DNA of 22,948 nt, taken from contig JBMYYR010000034.1 of NCBI GenBank assembly GCA_049609625.1, positions 1 through 22,948 on the forward strand, given 5' to 3'. The notes beneath the pieces were generated by a model. That model saw only the letters and a program-made list of their open reading frames with translations, searched no databases and was not told the DNA's origin. The DNA comes from JBMYYR01 sp049609625. Lineage in GTDB: Bacteria > Bacteroidota > Bacteroidia > Flavobacteriales > CAJXXR01. Every line of letters begins with the position of its first letter. Positions within the stretch are counted from its first letter, which is position 1. The position numbers were made by a program, and so were the translations under genes. Positions 1 through 7,766 of the stretch are shown piece by piece.

Positions 1-634
1 TAATATCAGCATTGTTTGTTGCCTCATACTCTAAACTTACTGTTGTATTTGCTGGGTTTGGAGCGATTGAAATTTCGGAATTGATATCTAAGCCTTCAAC
101 ACCTAAGTTGTCTGTGGTTTGAAGTACAACAACGATTTCTTCTAGTATTTGTTGAATGGCGTCGTTGTCCAACGGCACCGTAAGTCCGTTTAACTTTAAC
201 TGTCCCGAAAACTGAATGTCTAGTTCATAGTTTGTGCCGGCAGTAACACTTGACGTATAATCGCCATAGACTTCGGCACATCCTTGGGTTCCCCCAAAAA
301 ACTTACAGTCGGAAGATGCGGCATCACATTGATAGCTCAAACCATCCGGAAGATCGTTTACGCTTTCTATTTTAAGGTACATTACCTCAACATTATTACC
401 ATTATATTCAATTTCTTCGGGTACATTTAGTTGAAAAACTGCCGAATAGCCAAGGCCAGAAAGTGGCGGAAGAAAGGCCGTGTCGGGGTCATTGTCATAA
501 CCCGCCTGCTGAGACGTTCCTGCTGGATAAGCAAACAGTTCGGTGTTTGATGCATCAATGGTGCATTGAGCTAAAAGTTGCTGGCTAAAGCCTAAAAAAG
601 CAAAAGCAGCAAGAGAATAGAAAATAGTTTTCAT
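1..634 (-). CDS. Secreted protein with type IX secretion C-terminal tail (partial)
   Basis: The open frame starts at the ATG at 634-632 and runs off the left edge, giving 211 residues. Residues 1-23 form a Sec signal peptide: Lys at position 3, a hydrophobic stretch, then LLAQ just before the likely cut. The mature part is acidic, with few lysines and several cysteines, as expected of an extracellular beta-rich protein. Near the window edge the segment ISIAPNPANTTVSLEYE matches the start of a Por/type IX sorting domain, which directs proteins through the T9SS outer-membrane machinery in Bacteroidota. The start lies only 12 bp after the stop of the STAS-like gene, so it could be read through from the pyr operon, but its role has no evident link to pyrimidines. 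No enzymatic domain is recognised. The coding call is firm and the function is unknown. Confidence 0.85.
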   Translation of the reverse strand, partial: MKTIFYSLAAFAFLGFSQQLLAQCTIDASNTELFAYPAGTSQQAGYDNDPDTAFLPPLSGLGYSAVFQLNVPEEIEYNGNNVEVMYLKIESVNDLPDGLSYQCDAASSDCKFFGGTQGCAEVYGDYTSSVTAGTNYELDIQFSGQLKLNGLTVPLDNDAIQQILEEIVVVLQTTDNLGVEGLDINSEISIAPNPANTTVSLEYEATNNADI

Positions 635-646
635 ACGAGTTTGGGT

Positions 647-967
647 TTAATTGATTTGACGCATTAGTTCATCCATTATCACAAATTCTTTAGCCTCGTG
701 AAGCGTTGGTATAACAACCAAGGGCTCGAACTGGTTACCATCTTCTGCTGGATGAACGATAACAAAAGACTTGTTTAGTTCCAACAAATATACATTAATT
801 TTATTCAAAAGTTCGATATGAGCTTCAAAATCAGGAATGTTCCACGATGTACATTCGAGAATAAGATTGGAGTCAAAATCAAAAATAGAGGCCTTTTCAA
901 GCTCGAACTCTAGGTCTTTTGGATGTTCGATGGTTAGGATTCCGAATTGGGGTTCAATAGTCATCAT
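647..967 (-). CDS. Small STAS-like protein of the pyr operon
   Basis: This 106-residue protein is read from the ATG at 967-965, 4 bp after the pyrB stop; a second ATG follows at once. An upstream in-frame ATG at 1003 would overlap pyrB and is less likely. The C-terminal half, with SFVIVHPAEDGNQFEPLVV followed by a PTLHEAKEFVIMDE segment, has the beta-alpha pattern of STAS/anti-sigma-antagonist-like domains. From memory, similar small acidic proteins follow pyrB in other Flavobacteriia and are sometimes mislabelled ribonuclease Z because they lie beside that gene. No metallo-beta-lactamase motif is present here, so it is not RNase Z. There is no signal peptide or membrane segment, so it should be cytoplasmic. 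The family assignment is inference; that it is a real gene is well supported by spacing and composition. Confidence 0.7.
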   Translation of the reverse strand: MMTIEPQFGILTIEHPKDLEFELEKASIFDFDSNLILECTSWNIPDFEAHIELLNKINVYLLELNKSFVIVHPAEDGNQFEPLVVIPTLHEAKEFVIMDELMRQIN

Positions 968-971
968 AGGT

Positions 972-1913
972 TTACTGGTTTGGTATAAGTTTCTGTTGAG
1001 CAAGCAGATAGAGCACTGCCATACGGACAGCTACGCCATTTTCAACTTGGTCTAATATAATGGATTGGTCCGAATCGGCAACTTCCGAACTAATTTCTAC
1101 ACCTCGGTTTATTGGCCCAGGATGCATCACAACAATCTTCTTTTTAAGTGCCTTGAGCATCGGCAAGGTCAATCCATATTGTTGAGTGTATTCTCTCAAA
1201 GAAGGAAAATAATTCACGTCCTGACGTTCGAGTTGAATCCGCAACATATTGGCTACATCGCACCATTCTAAGGCATTTTTGAGTTGATGTTCTACGCGCA
1301 CACCAAGGCTTTCGATGTGTTTCGGAATCAAGGTTGTTGGCCCGCAAACCATCACTTCTGCGCCAAGTTTCTGAAGACACAAAATGTTGGATAAAGCAAC
1401 GCGCGAATGCTTAATATCACCAATAATGGCAACTTTTTTACCTTTCAACGAAGTTTTCAAAGCTTCTTGCATCGAAAAACTATCGAGCAAGGCTTGGGTC
1501 GGGTGTTCGTGAGCACCATCGCCAGCATTGATAACTTGAGCTTCGGTGTTTTCGGAAATAAATTTAGCCGCTCCGGCATGCGGATGCCTCATGATGAGGA
1601 TATCCACTTTCATCGATAAAATGTTATTCACCGTATCGATTAATGTTTCCCCTTTTTTTACGGATGAATTTGATGCCGAAAAGTTAATAATATCAGCAGA
1701 AAGGCGTTTTTCGGCAAGTTCGAAAGATAATTTTGTTCGAGTTGAATTTTCAAAAAACAAATTCGCCACCGTTACATCTCGCAAAGAAGGCACTTTTTTG
1801 ATTGGTCTGCTCAAAACTTCTTTAAAGTCTTTGGCGGTGTCTAGAATCAACTCAATATCTGAAGTTGAGAGTTCTTTTATTCCAATTAAATGTCTGACGC
1901 TTAGTTGTTTCAT
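972..1913 (-). CDS. pyrB: Aspartate carbamoyltransferase, catalytic chain
   Basis: PyrB joins carbamoyl phosphate and L-aspartate to give N-carbamoyl-aspartate, the committed step of pyrimidine synthesis, in the cytoplasm. The 313-residue protein has the usual family length and motifs: the carbamoyl-phosphate site STRT at 57-60, a KKGET loop near residue 88, HPTQALLD at 137-144, and the aspartate-domain signature HPGPINRG at 264-271. No pyrI regulatory chain is next to it. Its ATG overlaps the pyrR stop by 4 bp, so the two are translationally coupled, and the STAS-like gene follows 4 bp after its stop. The three genes form one operon, probably expressed from the promoter upstream of pyrR. Confidence 0.97.
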   Translation of the reverse strand: MKQLSVRHLIGIKELSTSDIELILDTAKDFKEVLSRPIKKVPSLRDVTVANLFFENSTRTKLSFELAEKRLSADIINFSASNSSVKKGETLIDTVNNILSMKVDILIMRHPHAGAAKFISENTEAQVINAGDGAHEHPTQALLDSFSMQEALKTSLKGKKVAIIGDIKHSRVALSNILCLQKLGAEVMVCGPTTLIPKHIESLGVRVEHQLKNALEWCDVANMLRIQLERQDVNYFPSLREYTQQYGLTLPMLKALKKKIVVMHPGPINRGVEISSEVADSDQSIILDQVENGVAVRMAVLYLLAQQKLIPNQ

Positions 1914-2458
1914 TTTCCTGTTTTCAAAATACTCACAAAATCTTTTTCTTCTTTTTCAGAGGCCCAAGAGACTTTAACACGTTCAGAATCAATGGCATCT
2001 ACTTCTCTTCCGATGTATTTCGGAAAAATAGGTAATTCTCTACTAAAGCGTCTGTTTATCAAGGTCATGAGTTCAATGCGTTTTGGTCTCCCAAACGAAC
2101 CAATGGCGTTTAGCGCCGAACGGATACTTCTGCCCGTAAACAAGACATCATCAATAAAAACAACCGATTTATTTTCAATCTGAAAGCTAATATCGGTCTG
2201 ATTTGCAATCAGCATATCTTCTCGTCGTCGGAAATCATCTCTAAAAAATGTAATATCAAGTTTGCCATAGCTTAAACTCGAAGTATCAGTGAGTTCACTC
2301 AATTTTTCAACAATTCGATCGGCAAAAAACACACCTCTAGGTTGCAAGCCAATCAAACAAAGTTCGGCAAATTCATCATGATTTTCAATCAGTTCCCAAC
2401 ACAGCCTCGTTATGGTAAGGTCGATGTCTTGGTGGTTTAATAAAATTTTTTCGTCCAT
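1910..2458 (-). CDS. pyrR: PyrR pyrimidine regulator / uracil phosphoribosyltransferase
   Basis: PyrR has a phosphoribosyltransferase fold. Family members bind PRPP and UMP, some make UMP from uracil, and in Firmicutes they regulate pyr mRNA. The PRPP loop is seen as VVFIDDVLFTGRS around residues 99-111, with the two acidic residues intact. The start at 2458 gives 182 residues, a normal PyrR length. An in-frame ATG at 2491 would add 11 residues but lies inside the best -7 box (TAGTTTTG, 2498-2491 on this strand), so 2458 is preferred. The leader would then be only about 25-30 nt, with no room for an attenuator hairpin. The gene overlaps pyrB by 4 bp, which makes it the first gene of the operon. 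Confidence 0.94.
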   Translation of the reverse strand: MDEKILLNHQDIDLTITRLCWELIENHDEFAELCLIGLQPRGVFFADRIVEKLSELTDTSSLSYGKLDITFFRDDFRRREDMLIANQTDISFQIENKSVVFIDDVLFTGRSIRSALNAIGSFGRPKRIELMTLINRRFSRELPIFPKYIGREVDAIDSERVKVSWASEKEEKDFVSILKTGK

Positions 2459-2490
2459 AGGTTTTAGGCGTAGAAATTTTGTTACCTTCA

Positions 2491-2498
2491 CAAAACTA
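2491..2498 (-). promoter_or_regulatory. Bacteroidota-type -7 box for the pyr operon
   Basis: TAGTTTTG matches the TAnnTTTG consensus of the Bacteroidota primary sigma factor. A TTTG about 22 bp upstream may be the -33 element, at the long end of usual spacing. The box decides the pyrR start, since transcription from here would begin downstream of the alternative ATG at 2491. Confidence 0.55.
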
Positions 2499-2515
2499 TA
2501 GAAGGCAATATTATC

Positions 2516-3379
2516 ATGGTCAAAAATAAGACAAAAATTAAGACATTAGGCGATTGGAAAACACATTTTGAACAAGAATTATCTAATCTTTATGAAAAAA
2601 TAGAGATTCAGAGTGTGTTTAAAATGCTTTTTGAACACTTGGGTTGGTCGCCCACACAACAGCTACTCCATAGAGAAAGCCTTGTAGAAAACGACCACAA
2701 AGCTGTAGTTTTGGCTTTAGAAAAATTGAAATCAAAACAACCTATTCAATATATTTTAGGCTCTTGTTTTTTTGATGATTTAGAACTATCGGTCAATCCT
2801 TCGGTGCTTATTCCGCGCCCAGAAACCGAAGAATTAGTCGATTGGGCAGATGGTTTTTTGTCGACTTCAGCTCGGGTATTGGACGTCTGTACAGGTAGTG
2901 GATGTATGGCTTTGGCGATTAAAAATCGATCGAAATTACGACAAGTTTCAGCTATGGATTTTTATCCTGAGACTTTAGAAACCGCAAAAGCAAATGCCAA
3001 AGCTTTGGGTTTGGATGTTGACTTCTTTTTGGCTAATGCTTTAGAGTCTTTAGGTTCAGAAAAAGGCTTTGATGCCATCATTAGTAATCCACCTTATATT
3101 CCTGAAAATGAACGAATTGACATTGAACCTAGAGTAAAAGATTTTGAACCTAATCAGGCACTTTTTGTTCCTCAAACCGATCCTCAACTTTTTTATCGAG
3201 CCATTGCCATTCAGGCAAAAACCAAACTAAAATCTGGCGGTATGCTTTTTTTTGAAACCCATGAGAATTTTGCTCATCAAACCAAAGCATTGCTTATTGA
3301 GCTAGGCTATCAATACGTGGAATTGAAACTCGATTTACAACAGAAAGCCAGATTATTAAAAGGTGTGTGGAAATTTTAA
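2516..3379 (+). CDS. prmC: Peptide chain release factor N5-glutamine methyltransferase
   Basis: PrmC (HemK) methylates the glutamine of the GGQ motif in release factors RF1 and RF2, using S-adenosylmethionine, and so tunes translation termination. The 287-residue protein has the family order: a helical N-terminal domain (about 1-95), the linker motif RPETEELV at 101-108, a SAM-binding motif I VLDVCTGSGCMALAI at 121-135, and the substrate-glutamine motif NPPY at 191-194. It is divergent from pyrR and is followed by the SRP RNA gene on the same strand. Its own promoter is not clear; AAATTTTG at 2474-2481 is a one-mismatch -7 candidate. The ATG at 2516 gives a normal-length protein. Confidence 0.95.
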   Translation: MVKNKTKIKTLGDWKTHFEQELSNLYEKIEIQSVFKMLFEHLGWSPTQQLLHRESLVENDHKAVVLALEKLKSKQPIQYILGSCFFDDLELSVNPSVLIPRPETEELVDWADGFLSTSARVLDVCTGSGCMALAIKNRSKLRQVSAMDFYPETLETAKANAKALGLDVDFFLANALESLGSEKGFDAIISNPPYIPENERIDIEPRVKDFEPNQALFVPQTDPQLFYRAIAIQAKTKLKSGGMLFFETHENFAHQTKALLIELGYQYVELKLDLQQKARLLKGVWKF

Positions 3380-3465
3380 TATGGCGTTTGCTACTAAATA
3401 AACAAGCGACTAAATAAGCATAAGAGATTTTTTTTTAAAAATCATTAAAATTAATTTAATCCTGT

Positions 3466-3495
3466 TTTGTTTTTAATAATAATAGCTTACTTTTG
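3466..3495 (+). promoter_or_regulatory. SRP RNA promoter (-33 TTTG, -7 TACTTTTG)
   Basis: A TTTG at 3466-3469 and TACTTTTG at 3488-3495 are separated by 18 bp. Both elements are exact matches to the Bacteroidota consensus. The predicted start, about 5 nt after the -7 box, falls on the first G of the SRP RNA helix at 3500. Confidence 0.8.
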
Positions 3496-3499
3496 CATC

Positions 3500-3592
3500 G
3501 GCAAGTCTTACACAATCTGCTCCTGCTGAATCCCCCAGGTCTTGATCGAAGCAAGGGTATGTGGTTGAGCGATGTGATGTAAGTAGCTTGCC
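3500..3592 (+). ncRNA. ffs: Signal recognition particle RNA, small bacterial (4.5S) type
   Basis: SRP RNA binds Ffh and directs ribosomes making membrane proteins to FtsY. The ends pair: GGCAAG at 3500-3505 with CTTGCC at 3587-3592, and CTTACA next to it with TGTAAG, so the molecule folds as one long hairpin. The apical part holds the conserved domain IV signature: the segment CCCCCAGGTC followed by GATCGAAGCAAGGGTA, the Bacteroidota version of the Ffh-binding asymmetric loop. At about 93 nt it lacks the Alu-like domain of the long Bacillus form. An ideal promoter precedes it, and a T-rich stretch and terminator follow. No protein frame fits the interval. Ends are accurate to a few bases. Confidence 0.88.
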
Positions 3593-3625
3593 ATTTTTTA
3601 TGTCCATTATTTTTTTATTCTACAT

Positions 3626-3666
3626 AAAAAAAGCCTGACTAACATCTTGTTAATCAGGCTTTTTTA
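3626..3666. terminator. Bidirectional terminator between SRP RNA and rho
   Basis: GCCTGACTAAC (3633-3643) pairs with GTTAATCAGGC (3649-3659) with one mismatch and a 5-nt loop. The stem is flanked by an A-tract on the left and a T-tract on the right, so it can end transcripts from both sides: SRP RNA rightward and rho leftward. Confidence 0.8.
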
Positions 3667-3702
3667 TTTTACAACTCTTTCAATCAATGTTCAAATGATA
3701 GT

Positions 3703-5535
3703 TTATTCGTTCATTGATTGTAAAAATTCAGCATTGTTTTGGGTCGACTCAATACGTTCTTTTAAAAACTCCATCGCTTCTACAGGGTTCATATCAGCCA
3801 AATATTTTCGGAGAATCCACATACGCTTGGTAGCCGAGTCGCCCAAAAGTAAATTTTCTTTTCGGGTGCCAGAGTTTACCAAATCGATAGCTGGATAAGT
3901 TCTGCGGTTGGCAATTTTTCTGTCCAACATCATTTCCATATTTCCAGTACCTTTAAATTCCTCAAAGATAATATCGTCCATTTTTGATCCTGTATCGGTC
4001 AAGGCTGTTGCCATAATCGTCAGAGAACCACCATTTTCAATATTTCTAGCTGCGCCAAAAAAGCGTTTTGGTTTGTGCAGTGCATTGGCATCTATACCAC
4101 CAGAAAGAATTTTTCCCGAAGCTGGCGACACCGTGTTGTACGCTCGTGCCAATCGGGTTATCGAATCCAAAAGAATAACAACATCATGGCCACATTCCAC
4201 CATTCGTTTAGCTTTGTTTAGAACAATGTTTGCAACTTTGACATGCTTTTCGGCAGGTTCGTCAAACGTTGAGGCCACCACTTCCCCTTTTACAGTTCGT
4301 GCCATATCAGTTACCTCTTCAGGTCGTTCATCTATCAGCAAAACAATAAGATAAGCCTCTGGATGATTGGCAGAAATAGCATTTGCCAAATCTTTCAATA
4401 AGGTTGTTTTACCCGTTTTTGGTTGTGCAACAATCAACCCGCGCTGCCCTTTCCCTATCGGAGAAAAGAGATCTATTATTCGTGTAGCTATTGTTGCTTT
4501 ATGGCTTATGATATCAAATTTTTCGTTCGGGAAAAGGGGTGTCAAATGTTCAAAATTGACCCGATCGCGCACAAATTCAGGCGGTCTTCCGTTGATGCTA
4601 TCTACCTTGACTAGGGGGAAATATTTTTCACCTTCTTTTGGCGGGCGAATCGTTCCTTTTACCGTATCGCCATCTTTTAGTCCAAAAAGCCTAACCTGAC
4701 TTTGAGAGACATAAATATCGTCTGGCGAACTCAAATAATTATAGTCAGAAGAGCGGAGGAATCCATAACCATCTTGAATCATTTCTAAAACACCTTCGCT
4801 GCTAATTTGACCTTCAAATTCAAAGCTTGCGGTTGTTTTTTGATGCTTAGGTTGATTCTTCTTTTTGTCGGGACGGTTGGGCTGCTTATTTTGCCTATCA
4901 CTCTGATTATCAACTCTTGAAGATCTGTCTTGTTGCTGTTGCTGTTGGTTATGAACAGGTCGTTTTCTCGGCTCTCTACCCAATCCTTTAGCTCTAATAG
5001 GCTCGCTTTGCTGAGCTCTGTTCTGACTTGGATTTGTAGCTTGATCCTCAGTTGCTTTTGGTTTAGAGTTCTGGTTTTCAACAGATCCTCTAGACTGCTT
5101 TGCCAATGGCTTTTGGTCTTCCGAAGACTTACTTTTCACTTCACTTGCTGGCCTCGGGCGAGCAGGTCGTTTACGGTCTTGAGCTTGTAATCTGGGTTTC
5201 GAATCAGCACTAGAGTTCTGATTTTCTGCTGGCTTTGTTTGGCTATTTGCCTGTTTTTTTAGGCGTTCTTCAACTTTGGCTCTTGGCGTTGGTCTTGGTC
5301 TTTGTACTGGCGCCGGTGCTGGAGCTGCTGTGTTTATTTTAGCTGGAGCTGATGTGTTTTGCTCGCTTGAATCAAAAACTGTTTTGGCTATTTTTGGGTT
5401 TAATGCCTGATGATCTAATATTTGATAAATTAAATCTAGTTTTTTGTGCTGTCTATACTTAGGAATCTCCATTTGTTTGGCAATCTGCTGTAAATCAGGA
5501 AGCAACTTGCCCTTTAATTGCAAAATATCGTACAT
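3703..5535 (-). CDS. rho: Transcription termination factor Rho with long disordered insertion
   Basis: Rho is a hexameric RNA helicase that ends transcription at unstructured RNA. The 610-residue protein is about 190 residues longer than E. coli Rho. In order it has: a Rho N-terminal helical domain (about 5-45); a low-complexity segment (about 50-235) rich in Gln, Asn, Lys, Arg, Pro and Ser with a run of six Gln near 197-202; the RNA-binding cold-shock-like domain (about 243-320); and the ATPase core. Walker A is QPKTGKT at 371-377, Walker B VVILLD at 452-457, and the Q/R-loop region with ALHKPKRFFGAARNIENGG near 485-503 is intact. The insertion is basic and polar, as in other Bacteroidota Rho proteins. 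The 5' leader to the rightward gene is about 150 bp; TATACTTG at 5642-5635 on this strand is a one-mismatch promoter candidate. Confidence 0.97.
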   Translation of the reverse strand: MYDILQLKGKLLPDLQQIAKQMEIPKYRQHKKLDLIYQILDHQALNPKIAKTVFDSSEQNTSAPAKINTAAPAPAPVQRPRPTPRAKVEERLKKQANSQTKPAENQNSSADSKPRLQAQDRKRPARPRPASEVKSKSSEDQKPLAKQSRGSVENQNSKPKATEDQATNPSQNRAQQSEPIRAKGLGREPRKRPVHNQQQQQQDRSSRVDNQSDRQNKQPNRPDKKKNQPKHQKTTASFEFEGQISSEGVLEMIQDGYGFLRSSDYNYLSSPDDIYVSQSQVRLFGLKDGDTVKGTIRPPKEGEKYFPLVKVDSINGRPPEFVRDRVNFEHLTPLFPNEKFDIISHKATIATRIIDLFSPIGKGQRGLIVAQPKTGKTTLLKDLANAISANHPEAYLIVLLIDERPEEVTDMARTVKGEVVASTFDEPAEKHVKVANIVLNKAKRMVECGHDVVILLDSITRLARAYNTVSPASGKILSGGIDANALHKPKRFFGAARNIENGGSLTIMATALTDTGSKMDDIIFEEFKGTGNMEMMLDRKIANRRTYPAIDLVNSGTRKENLLLGDSATKRMWILRKYLADMNPVEAMEFLKERIESTQNNAEFLQSMNE

Positions 5536-5696
5536 AAATGCGTTTAGAAAATGTTTAGAATGTGTATTCGAAAATGAATAAAATGAATCTGTATTGAACT
5601 AAAATTCCTCATAGAATCGAAGGAATTGATTTTGCAAGTATACAATAAAATCATTTAACTTTTACCATGTAAGTCAAAAAAAAGACTATAATGGCT

Positions 5697-5704
5697 TATA
5701 TTTG
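5697..5704 (+). promoter_or_regulatory. -7 box for the DUF1684 lipoprotein gene
   Basis: TATATTTG is an exact TAnnTTTG match. It lies inside the longest open frame, which begins at 5691, and therefore argues for the ATG at 5745 as the true start. No convincing -33 element was seen. Confidence 0.5.
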
Positions 5705-5744
5705 TCCCGTCATAAAACATTCTGAATATCAAAACTTCATACAG

Positions 5745-6365
5745 ATGCGACTTCATTTTTATATACTCTTAGGCTCAATCATCTTTTCCTTCTCGAGCTG
5801 TAGTCAGCTCAAACAGCCCAAACTGAATGCTTATGCTTTGAGTGTAGAAAAACACCGCACAAGCATTCACAAAGACATGCTTTCGGAAGAACACCCGTTC
5901 AATAAAGAACAAAAATCTAAATTCATTGGATTTGATTACTTTCCTGCTAATGAATCATTTAAAACCATAGCTGAACTAAAATTCAAAAAAGAGACCGAAG
6001 CCATAAACATGGTAACTTCCGACGGAAAAACACGTAAATATTTAGATGTAGCAAACCTACAATTCGAGCTCCAAAACCAAACCTACACCCTACATTTGTA
6101 TCAATCCATTGATGGCAATCATTACTTTTTGCCTTTCACAGATGAAACCAATGGCGTTTCTAGCTATGGCGGCGGACGCTATTTAGACATCGAGAGTCAA
6201 TCCATAAAAGGCAACACCTTAGAGCTTGATTTTAATTTGTGTTACAATCCATATTGTGCCTTTGTTGAAGGCTACTCTTGCCCTATTCCACCTCGAAATA
6301 ATCATCTGAACATAAAGCTCGAAGCTGGTGTCAAATATCAAAAAACAGTATTTACCGACAAATGA
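5745..6365 (+). CDS. DUF1684-family lipoprotein
   Basis: The protein is 206 residues from the ATG at 5745. That start gives a short signal sequence ending in a lipobox, FSSC, with the lipidated cysteine at residue 19; the frame extends up to 5691 but that longer form would bury the signal and overlap the promoter. The mature part carries the pattern of the DUF1684 family: an HPFN segment early on, a GFDYFPAN strand, then LPFTDETNG followed by YGGGRYLD, and NPYCAFVEGYSCPIPPR near the C-terminus. The function of this family is not known to me. The gene overlaps the RluA-type gene by 4 bp (ATGA), so both are probably translated from one message. Family call from motif memory; membrane anchoring is inferred from the lipobox. 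Confidence 0.78.
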   Translation: MRLHFYILLGSIIFSFSSCSQLKQPKLNAYALSVEKHRTSIHKDMLSEEHPFNKEQKSKFIGFDYFPANESFKTIAELKFKKETEAINMVTSDGKTRKYLDVANLQFELQNQTYTLHLYQSIDGNHYFLPFTDETNGVSSYGGGRYLDIESQSIKGNTLELDFNLCYNPYCAFVEGYSCPIPPRNNHLNIKLEAGVKYQKTVFTDK

Positions 6366-7045
6366 ATTTTAAAGTAGAATATGAAGACAACCACCTAATT
6401 ATTGTCAATAAGCGCGCAGGACTTCTTTCGCAAGGAGATCAAACACAAGACCTTAGCCTGTTGGATGAGGTAAAAACCTATATCAAAGAAAAATATAAAA
6501 AACCTGGAAAGGTTTACTTAGGTTTGGTCCACCGTTTGGATCGCCCAACAAGTGGTTTGGTGGTTTTGGCCAAGACCAGCAAGGCGCTTTCGCGGATGAA
6601 TACCTTATTTGTGAACCGAGAGGTGAAAAAAAATTACATCGCCTTGGTTGAAGGTCAAGTTAATGAAAATGAAGCTATTTTAGAAGATTTTTTAGTTAGA
6701 AACCCTAAGCAAAATAAATCTTACGCTTACTCTAAAGAATTGAAAAACAGCAAGTTGGCTAAATTAAAATTTACAAAGATTCAAACATTAGATCGCTACA
6801 CACTTTTACGCATCGAACTCTTCACGGGGCGACATCATCAGATTCGTTGCCAATTATCCCACCGAGGCTATAGCATAAAAGGAGATTTAAAATATGGAGC
6901 CAAGCGTCCCAATCGAGATAAGTCGATTGGCTTGCATGCACATTATATTGACTTTATTCATCCAGTTTCTAAATTGCATATTCAAATTCAAGCTGCCCCT
7001 TTTTCCGACACCGAAAACATTTGGTCGGCTTGCGAGGTCAATTGA
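6362..7045 (+). CDS. RluA-family RNA pseudouridine synthase
   Basis: The protein isomerises uridine to pseudouridine in rRNA or tRNA. The 227 residues contain the family signature HRLDRPTSG at 57-65 with the catalytic Asp60, the KNYIALVEG strand, and the C-terminal motif with RHHQIRCQLSHRG that closes the active site. There is no S4 RNA-binding domain, so it belongs with the short, RluC/D-catalytic-domain-only members; which uridine it modifies cannot be told. The ATG overlaps the preceding lipoprotein stop by 4 bp. No functional link between the two partners is evident. Confidence 0.92.
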   Translation: MNFKVEYEDNHLIIVNKRAGLLSQGDQTQDLSLLDEVKTYIKEKYKKPGKVYLGLVHRLDRPTSGLVVLAKTSKALSRMNTLFVNREVKKNYIALVEGQVNENEAILEDFLVRNPKQNKSYAYSKELKNSKLAKLKFTKIQTLDRYTLLRIELFTGRHHQIRCQLSHRGYSIKGDLKYGAKRPNRDKSIGLHAHYIDFIHPVSKLHIQIQAAPFSDTENIWSACEVN

Positions 7046-7073
7046 CATAAAAAGCAAAAAAAATCATTTACAA

Positions 7074-7089
7074 TGGCATAATTTCTGCA
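7074..7089 (+). promoter_or_regulatory. Possible sigma-54 promoter before msrA
   Basis: TGGCATAATTTCTGCA has GG and GC separated by exactly 10 bp and matches the TGGCA and TGCA ends of the -24/-12 consensus. It ends 48 bp before the msrA ATG, a fitting leader length. No good TAnnTTTG box is seen in this gap. One short match can arise by chance. Confidence 0.3.
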
Positions 7090-7137
7090 AAGAGCAATAA
7101 AGAGTTAATCAAAAAAAACACAGAAATTACAGAGCTA

Positions 7138-7743
7138 ATGCGTCCAAAATACTTACTTTTACTCAGTTTAATACCACTACTTATGAGTTCTACTTTTGCT
7201 CAACACAAAGCGACAGAAACAGCTACCTTTGGGGCAGGTTGCTTCTGGTGTATCGAAGCTGTTTTTCAAGAAATACATGGCGTTAGCGATGTTAAGTCTG
7301 GCTTTACTGGCGGTAAAGTTCTCCATCCAAGCTACAAAGAAGTTTGCTCGGGAACTACTGGCCATGCCGAAGTTATTCAGCTGACCTTTGACCCAAACAT
7401 CGTGTCGTACACCGACCTTCTGGAAGTTTTTTTTAGTGTACACAACCCAACCACCTTGAACCGACAAGGTAATGATGTCGGCACGCAATACCGCTCAGTA
7501 ATTTTCTACCACAATACAAATCAAAAAACAACTGCCAAACAAGTCATAAAAACACTCGATGATTCTAAGGTCTACTCCTCAAAAATAGTTACTACACTGC
7601 AGCCTGAAACCACCTTTTATCTTGCCGACACTTCGCATCAAGATTATTATACCAACAATGCAGAACAAGGCTATTGCGCCTTGGTTATTCAGCCTAAAGT
7701 TGAAAAATTCAGAAAAGTATTTAAAACACTTTTAAAAAAATAA
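7138..7743 (+). CDS. msrA: Exported peptide-methionine (S)-S-oxide reductase
   Basis: MsrA reduces the S-epimer of methionine sulfoxide in proteins. The 201-residue protein begins with a Sec signal peptide (about 1-21, ending STFAQ), so it works in the periplasm, unlike the cytoplasmic E. coli form. The catalytic motif GCFWCIE is at 34-40, with nucleophile Cys35 and a second Cys38. Further conserved parts are SGFTGG near 54-59, GTQYRS at 115-120, and a C-terminal NNAEQGYC at 173-180 whose Cys could act in resolving. The gene lies 23 bp upstream of the haem-copper lipoprotein gene on the same strand, so both may answer to envelope redox conditions; that link is inference. Confidence 0.95.
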   Translation: MRPKYLLLLSLIPLLMSSTFAQHKATETATFGAGCFWCIEAVFQEIHGVSDVKSGFTGGKVLHPSYKEVCSGTTGHAEVIQLTFDPNIVSYTDLLEVFFSVHNPTTLNRQGNDVGTQYRSVIFYHNTNQKTTAKQVIKTLDDSKVYSSKIVTTLQPETTFYLADTSHQDYYTNNAEQGYCALVIQPKVEKFRKVFKTLLKK

Positions 7744-7766
7744 TTCACTGCTATTCAGATTGTTTC

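Noticed and set aside
1546..1977. 143-codon frame opposite pyrB.
   Set aside because: It is antisense to a well-supported enzyme gene and its product shows no coherent domain.
3426..3443. AT-only inverted repeat GATTTTT/AAAAATC after prmC.
   Set aside because: A/T pairs only, and short; such structures are expected by chance here and do not make a convincing terminator.
4785..5081. 98-codon frame inside rho on the same strand in another frame.
   Set aside because: It lies over the low-complexity insertion of rho, where biased codons keep alternative frames open; the rho frame is clearly the real one.
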